From Pyrrhosoma nymphula (lineage: Eukaryota > Arthropoda > Insecta > Odonata > Coenagrionidae), in NCBI GenBank assembly GCA_963573305.1, contig OY754329.1:67887084-67951083 (forward strand): a stretch of 64,000 nt of DNA, written 5' to 3'. Positions 58,087 to 64,000 of the stretch are shown here, one piece after another. The position numbers and the translations under genes were made by a program. The stretch's first letter is position 1, and every line of letters starts with the position of its first letter. Under the pieces are notes generated by a model. The model was given only the letters and a program-made list of their open reading frames with translations, did not search any database and was not told where the DNA came from.

Positions 58087-60689
58087 TGTAGCCGTCCGCT
58101 TAACTTTCGTCAGGAAAAAAATGAAACGTAGAGATGGCTACCAACCGGGTAATGGTGTTGAACTACACCAACGTTCCGATGACGTTGCCTGCCATCGTCT
58201 TCTGGGTGAATATTTTGGCAATTAAGATTTGACATATTAATGTAGGTATAGAAAAACATGCTGGCACACGCCAGCGGTGAGTTCGATGTCCGTTAGGGTG
58301 AATCAAGCGTTTGAGCGCAGGAATAAGTAATGAAGCAATCCTTCGCGGACCTCTGAACGGTGCCTAGCCCACGTTTTCCCATCCATCTAGCATACTTTCC
58401 TCCCTCTGACGCAATACTCTTCTCGATCGAGTGCCACTAAGTTTTTCTACTCCTATGCTCTCTCCTTAGGTTCAGTTTGGCTGTGATTGGTCGGCGATTT
58501 ATTGCATATTATGTATTGGTTATGCTCTATTACTGGTTGTATCAGGGCTGGCTTTGATACGCTGCTAAACCGGAAAATTTTTTCTCGGTAAGTATTTTTA
58601 TTCTGTCCTGATTTCCACAGCCTATTTTACAGTCCGGTCCCATCAGTTATTAGTGTGAAAGAGACGGTTGGTTTGAAGCAAAGCCTATCTAACAGAAAGA
58701 AATTAGCTTGCAAGTCTACTCACACAAGCTTGGAGCAAACGTAATCTTCGCGTTGGATGCACAACATCAACTGATATATCTTGATGAATCGAATAAGAAG
58801 AGGTTGAGGCTTCGAAAAGGCCATAAAGCTGGGTCTTCACCTAGAGGGCCCGGGATTCATTCCAGAAATCAGCGATATTTTCAAGTTAAATCTCCCTGGA
58901 AGTGCAATGTGGAGTGAACGGATATCGCAGTTCACCGTCCGTCGTATGGGACAAAAATCTTTGACTCTTGACGCTTTAAGGCTTTGGTTTTCATTCACCC
59001 TCTCTCCTGTCCCCAAATAGGTAATGTCACCATTACCAAAGCGTATTACAAATGGTCTATCTAGCAAAAATGCTGCAATTAATGACCTCACTCATCTCTG
59101 GTTTTACTCTATTGTGTGTAATTTAATGACATAGAAATAAGGTCTTCGGCTAGCCGGTGAGTTAGGACCTAAGGACTTGAATCATCAGGAGCACAAATCT
59201 GTGAACTACTTAATTGAGGAAATCATTTACTATGACTTTCTGATACCCACTGAACTCTAGGGACCTAAAAAGTCACTAATTCAATGGAATTCAATTAGCT
59301 GCAACTACTAATCGATAGATCAGAAAACCCTGTTCACAAAAATGCAATTGATTCCGTAATCTATTTAAAGACATAATTTTTACTCCCGAAAAACATTTTT
59401 TGGTACATCTTCTACCACCGTTAATTATCTAGGAAAGGTATTACCAAGAAAATTAGGTAAAATAACTCTGAGGTTGGATGTAAGCTCCCAGAGAAATCAG
59501 GAATGACTGAATTTTTTTTCGAGGACTTAAGCATCCTTTTCAAAAGATGGTGATTAAGTATTACGAAATGTTTCAATTTTTCTTTCATTGAGACTCATTA
59601 AAATATATTACCTGAAATTCAATGAGGTGATGCAGAAAGGACGAAATCATAAATTTTATAATTGTTTGTAAAGATATGAAAGTAATCAATTTTACTTTAA
59701 CCGATGATAAATTAATTTACTGTCACTACTCGAACCAATTTAGAAATTAGCAGTTTCACCTTGAACTTTGGCTGTTAATCTTGCATTAAAAAGAAATTTC
59801 CGAAATGTGGGAAAATCGCGGGTGAAACTGCATAAGCAGTATGATCAACATTTAAAAAGAAATACCATTCGTTACTTTTTCAATCAGTAATGATTCATGC
59901 AGGGAGGTCTGTGCTTTCTGTTTGTCATGGAATTTTTCTCTCTTTAGTTCCTTGAAATCGCAATGGTTCAGTAACCTCATATCAAATGCGACGTCGACCT
60001 GAAAATTACTAAGACGTAGAAGAGTTCTTACACCTCTCTTTTCCGTAAATTCTTAAAGTTTCGGGGCACTTTTTTGTTTCAACTCAGGGAACAGTAGAAT
60101 CGTAATGAACACTTGGTGGCACGTTCTGCCAGCCGAGGAAATCCGTTTTCCTCAACACGGAGCCTTAAAAATAAGAGTCTTGTACTCGTTGGTATCGCAT
60201 CAGTTATATGCTCACTGGCTCCCTAGTATATTGAGAAACCTAAACTTATTTCCTACGTCACCATTATTCACCTCACTCAGACTTCCTGTCCCGCAATCAC
60301 AAAGAATAATATTATTACCTCATAAAAAGTAGCCCCACACTTTCTTTTCAATTACCCGAAGTTCGAACAGTTAAGCTAAAATTGTGATTTTCCAAAGTGA
60401 ATATTCGCATTAATTTTATAATAAATTGTAAAAAACTTCTTATTTTTATTTTTAACCAATCTATAAGAGGCAAGAGTCATGTCTAAATCGAGAAATTAAG
60501 TATAACTATGACATTTTCAGATATCGTAGCTCACTTAAAACTAAGTACGTTTAATTTCAATGACAGAAGTGATAAATTAAAAGTGATTAATACATCGCAA
60601 AGAAAAATTTGTGTACTGCTACCTTTGATAAAGGGCTTAATCTGAGATCCTATGAAGTGATGGTGAAAACGACCAATTACGGCGACCAT
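58087..60689. other. 2.6 kb with no recognisable gene
   Basis: Mixed then A+T-rich. Frames up to 84 codons without motif. Nothing supportable. Confidence 0.5.
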
Positions 60690-61064
60690 TTCGGACCCTG
60701 CAGAGAATGATTTAATTCGCGAAGTTAATAAAATAAAAAGAAAAGCTGCTTGTTACAAACTGCCGTTAGCGAACAGAACATGCGACGAAGCTGATGGGAG
60801 AACTTGAGTTGGGAGCCGTTGGAGACTCGGAGGTTACGCACTTGGCTAAGATTACTTGAAAAAATCACGGACACAGACACGGAGGATATTACTTTGACCA
60901 CACACTATATCTCTAAAACTTATAGGAACGACAAAATTAGAGAGTTTCGCGGTCGAACTGATACGACAAAAATTCCTTTTTTCCACACAACACTGCCAGT
61001 TAATGCCAGTTTTAAGGCTGCAATCGAATTTATTGATTTCGAATCATATGGAATCGACACCTAA
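60690..61064 (+). pseudogene. CR1/Jockey-like RT C-terminal relic, third family
   Basis: From about 60696 DPAENDLIREVNKIKRKAAC matches the WDP-x-x-x-x-x-I-x-x-(L/V)-E-K-(I/V)-Q-R-(K)-A-A-R segment. After a stop and frame change near 60806 the frame reads SWEPLETRRLRTWLRLLEKI, YRNDKIREFRGRTDTTK and PFFHTTLPVN. These fit LGW-x-x-L-x-x-R-R and SFFP-R-T-(V)-x-x-WN with eroded residues (SW for GW, FFHTT for FFPRT). It differs in sequence from the 14-kb and 54-kb copies, so at least three RT lineages are present. It ends 16 bases before the 61.1-kb palindrome, which may have inserted beside or into its 3' end. Confidence 0.7.
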
Positions 61065-61079
61065 AACCCATCGATAGCT

Positions 61080-61241
61080 GTGATGAACTCTTCTCGGGCT
61101 CTACACCGGGTGAGTGATTTAAATGTTGCCGACGTTTCGTTACGTGACATTTGCCTTGAAGATGGTTAACGAGTCGCTACCCGAAACGTCGGCAACATTT
61201 AAATCACTCACCCGGTGTAGAGCCCGAGAAGAGTTCATCAC
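61080..61241. mobile_element. 162-bp palindrome with perfect 60-bp arms and hammerhead-like loop
   Basis: Arms 61080-61139 and 61182-61241 are perfectly complementary; the 42-base loop is not. Plus strand, loop into right arm: CTTGAAGATGG (61155), a weak GGT/ACC stem around TTAACGAGTCGC, then CGAAACGTCGG. This resembles CUGANGA-stem-GAAAC with an extra U in the first block. After the right arm TTCATCACTGCAATTCGCCGGGAAAGC matches the flank at 27.6 kb. Perfect arms mean recent formation or continued correction of one arm by the other. Confidence 0.8.
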
Positions 61242-61537
61242 TGCAATTCGCCGGGAAAGCGTTAAATCTTACCATCTATAGCTCTTTGACACAATTTTCA
61301 AAGCTTTTTTTAAACCTCTCCCCCTCCCCCTTACGCCCCCCATAAATTTGAGCCCGCACGGTGAAATCAATGGGTGCTTCAGACCAAATCGGTCAAACAG
61401 GTCCAAAGATTAATTGTACCAAGCGGCTTGCTTGTATCACAATTCGCAACATGGTTTAGCGTACTGTTAGCACTATAAGCTTAACGTAAAGGAAATAAGA
61501 TTAGCCTAATACACCTATTTTTACGAATCTACGCCCA
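61242..61537. other. flank of the palindrome, then unassigned sequence
   Basis: 61247-61275 is the conserved TTCGCCGGGAAAGCGTTAAA block shared with 27.65 kb. The rest to 61537 shows nothing recognisable. Confidence 0.4.
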
Positions 61538-61902
61538 TTAAAAAGGTGAGATTACAAAATAACCCCTCAGGTATGAGAAAAACAATCTGTGACGTAGAGG
61601 AAGGGAGGAGAGAAACACAGCGTCGGCATTGGCCTACTCTTAACAATACGCGCCAAAGGGGGCCAAGGTATAACGTCCTATCCGACAGACGGATTACTCC
61701 ACTTGAAGTGCTCTCCACAAAAGACTCTAGTAGCATTCGGGATTTCATTGACAAATCTTGACAACTTCCGGGATTCAAACCCGGGCCCTCGGGATGAGAT
61801 GTAAGCACTCTAGATATCACACAAACTCGATCCTCCATTATAACTCTCGCCAAAGATCGTCGCGCAGACCTGGGGGGTTATTTTCTAAGCTCACATTTTT
61901 AA
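61538..61902. mobile_element. MITE with TTAA target duplications
   Basis: TTAA at 61538-61541 and 61899-61902 flank a 357-bp element. Its ends (AAAGGTGAGATTACAAAA and AAATGTGAGCTTAGAAAA, then TAACCCC) match at 27 of 31 positions as terminal inverted repeats. TTAA duplication is characteristic of piggyBac-type transposition. There is no coding capacity. A second end of the same kind, also preceded by TTAA, lies at 62192. The interior carries a tRNA-like segment on the minus strand. Confidence 0.75.
61765..61830 (-). repeat. tRNA-like segment inside the MITE
   Basis: On the minus strand GTGATATCTAGAGTGCTTAC, then CATCCCGAGGGCCCGG and a B box GGTTTGAATCCC, with CGGGATT-type pairing. It resembles the family 2 SINE heads at 16.6 and 43.5 kb. 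A SINE inserted into the MITE, or a composite element. Confidence 0.5.
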
Positions 61903-62191
61903 TGGCTCATTGCGTGAAGGCGGGAGATCCGTTTCGCTCTCTAAATGATCGGTTCACGATCGGCCAAGGTCCGCTGATGGCTCCATTTCACGTTCCTAAC
62001 GGCAGGTGAGATGGAACTAAGGAAATGTGGAGCTAAATGAAACGGATCAAGAGTCGAAAGATACGTATCAAGAGTCGAAAGAGCGGATGAATCAAATAAA
62101 TCGACCACTTGAGAGCCGAAGCCGAGGCTGGGTGGCGGAGTTGAACTACGAAAAATGACGTAATTTTCCACATTTTATGACGTATTCTCAC

Positions 62192-62230
62192 TTAAATGAG
62201 ATTACAAAATAACCCCCCTGCACGAAAAGG
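62192..62230 (+). mobile_element. single end of a second TTAA-type MITE
   Basis: TTAA then ATGAGATTACAAAATAACCC, matching the left end at 61542. A purine-rich stretch similar to that inside the first copy follows, but no opposite end was found before 64 kb. Confidence 0.6.
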
Positions 62231-62320
62231 AGGGGGGGTAGAAGTAGAGGGGGCGAGGGAAAAGAAAGAGAGGAAGAGAGAGAGAGGCAAAGACAGAGAG
62301 AGGGAGTGAGGCAGAATATC
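62215..62320. repeat. purine-rich GA tract
   Basis: Nearly pure A/G for about 100 bases (GGAGGGGGGGTAGAAG through repeated GAGA). The mirror frame on the minus strand is L/S/F-rich low complexity and not a gene. Confidence 0.7.
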
Positions 62321-62958
62321 CAAACTATTTAGTGAAAATGGCACGAGGCACATACACGCCAGGCAAGTGGTTAAAATCACTCATGGCAATGACTTTACCC
62401 GGGATTCTATCAAGAGGTCTCACTGTGAGACGAGCCGAAACGGGATGACAGGTAGTAGTGAGTCATTCCACTTCTCGATACGCTTGTTCTGGAATCAGTT
62501 AAAAAGTTTTATGACTGACCCAATACCCTTAAAAAAAACCTTGGATTTTTGAAAGTTTCGTAGCCCATGTCCCAAAATTTTCCACTGCGCAGCGCCAGGA
62601 ACTTTTGCGAGAGCTACACATTCTACCCTCCCCCTCCATCCACCAACACACATTCAAAAACAGGGAACGAATGGAAGTCACCGTAAGGTTCGAGAGGTAT
62701 CCCGGAGACCAGAATCCCATTACTAAACCTTCATCCCCCATTAGGCAACCTTTCCCCCTGCCCACTCTTTCTCTCTCTAAAATAAAAGGGCACAGGAAGG
62801 AGAAGAAAGGAGAGTAGGACGTCGATTACGCCCACATAGCGTAGCCTTAAAAGGTTTTCCCCGGATTCTTCCTGATCACATTCCCCGAGTCTTCCTTCTC
62901 CCCTTCTCCGGAGGATGCCTTCCTTCGCCATGACCACGGTTCCGCATCCACCTTTCTT
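62321..62958. other. no recognisable gene
   Basis: Mixed composition. Overlapping frames of 61-78 codons on both strands with no motif. Confidence 0.4.
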
Positions 62959-63010
62959 AACCTATAATGAACTACCGTTACCACATGGTAAAGGTAGTTC
63001 ATTATAGGTT
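62959..63010. repeat. 52-bp hairpin
   Basis: AACCTATAATGAACTACC (62959-62976) is perfectly complementary to 62993-63010, and pairing continues inward (TTACCA/TGGTAA) with one mismatch. TTACCATCTGGTAACGG just downstream is a second small inverted repeat sharing the TTACCA word. Confidence 0.75.
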
Positions 63011-64000
63011 ACCATCTGGTAACGGTTGTCAGCCAAACTCTACACAGTTTTTCTACAAAAACATTCTATATTTTTCTTCACTTTTTGCTAATGTTATTTA
63101 TAATAGAGATAAATAAACGCAAGAAACTCAATATGGAGTGAAAAATGCAAATATTTGAATAAATATGCTAATTGAATCGTAAATTTCAAAAAGGTCTCAT
63201 TTCGGAATTTTTTTGAAAATGGACATTTTCCCTGTTATTTCATGTTTTCGTATTGATAGATGTTTTATTAGCGAGAAGAGCTCATACCTGCTTATTATAA
63301 AGCTTTCAGCAGGATTTTTAGAGATATACTGCGCTCTTAATTCAAACGCTTTGACAGAAATTCAGATCTTTTTTTTCTGAAAATTAAGACCTCATGCTTA
63401 CTTATTTCCTTATACTTTTCCATGCTGACAACCTCGCATGATGGCTCCCCGAAGGTCCCCCCTGGTGGTTCATGCGAATCATTGGATTCGGTGCAGTGGT
63501 TTCATTTTTTGCTTTTAAAAATTACTTTCACTCAGGAAAGAGGGCTGGAATTTTTTTATCGAATGACTGCATAAATGAAGTTTCTATTTTTTCAATCAAT
63601 TTTCTTCTACGCTCCGTATTTGTAATGCATGTTTTTAGCTGAAAAATCTCACATTTTTCTCTGAAATTAACAAAAGCATATTTCCTTGACAACCAGAGAT
63701 TTGATTTTCAATGGATATTCACGCCTCTAGCATCACGTTTTTCTGCAGGCCCATGATAGGACGTAGAAAGAAAATCATTATAAGAAGGGCCCCATGATAG
63801 ATTGATTTGGAGGGTAATCAATAAATTCAACGCATATTTACAACAAGTATACTCTTCAACGTCTATTCTTAAAGTAGATCTTATAAGAGAACTGAATGCA
63901 TATGAGAGAACATTTACGTAGCAAGCGATATACTTAAAGGAATTAAATATACTACAAACGCAATTAGATGTGCAAGAAAGTTTATGGGTGTAATAAACAA
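63011..64000. other. no recognisable gene
   Basis: A+T-rich to the end of the window; no frame of note and no repeat pairing found. Confidence 0.5.

Noticed and set aside
62192..62380. A 62-codon leucine/serine-rich minus-strand frame as a membrane peptide
   Set aside because: It is a direct reading of the GA-rich tract complement, low complexity, with no start context.

Overview
This is an animal nuclear window, most likely from an arthropod (probably an insect) with a large, repeat-rich genome. That placement is an inference from A+T-rich sequence, the lack of any long open frame, and the mix of decayed mobile elements: CR1/Jockey-like non-LTR retrotransposons, a hAT element, a Tc1/mariner-type transposase piece, tRNA-derived SINEs and Penelope-like (PLE) ends. 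There is nothing bacterial: no operons, no ribosome binding sites, no rRNA and no CRISPR. I found no host gene I would defend. Every recognisable coding stretch is a truncated or stop-riddled mobile-element or repeat-family relic, and most short open frames are chance or are mirror images created by inverted repeats.

Layout. 0-7 kb: a tRNA-like SINE head, a CR1-like 3' tail, a transposase fragment present in both orientations, two copies of a 195-bp repeat, and three copies of a diverged interspersed repeat. 7.5-9.2 kb: a hAT element with matching 8-bp target duplications and a nested SINE. 14.0-14.8 kb: a CR1-like reverse transcriptase (RT) end with its 3' tail. 17.1-18.3 kb: two adjacent half-kilobase inverted repeats. 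21-24 kb: a palindrome, a relic of an uncharacterised arthropod repeat protein, and an unrecognised decayed coding stretch. 27.3-27.7 kb: a second SINE copy and a hammerhead-like motif. 32.0-35.4 kb: CR1-like tails, an RT scrap, and the endonuclease half of a CR1-like element. 36.6-37.3 kb: a 729-bp element with ~80-bp terminal inverted repeats. 38.7-39.0 kb: an RT end on the minus strand. 40.7-46.2 kb: palindromes, tRNA-like heads and direct repeats. 48.4-48.9 kb: an RT relic plus tail. 53.4-55.1 kb: an interspersed repeat with a palindrome inside, then the best preserved RT fragment (about 150 codons). 57.1 kb: an unrecognised frame with one stop. 60.7-62.3 kb: an RT relic, a perfect 60-bp-arm palindrome and a TTAA-flanked MITE.

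Two patterns cut across these entries. First, several near-perfect palindromes share a common ordered layout: TTCCACA, a spacer, then a hammerhead-ribozyme-like core (CTGATGATG, a short stem, GAAAC) close to the symmetry axis. This suggests head-to-head PLE-type ends. Second, the CR1-like 3' tails end in a small two-tier stem-loop just before a (GTAGAT)n tract, and base changes in its stems compensate each other between copies. All identifications come from reading the sequence; no database search was possible.
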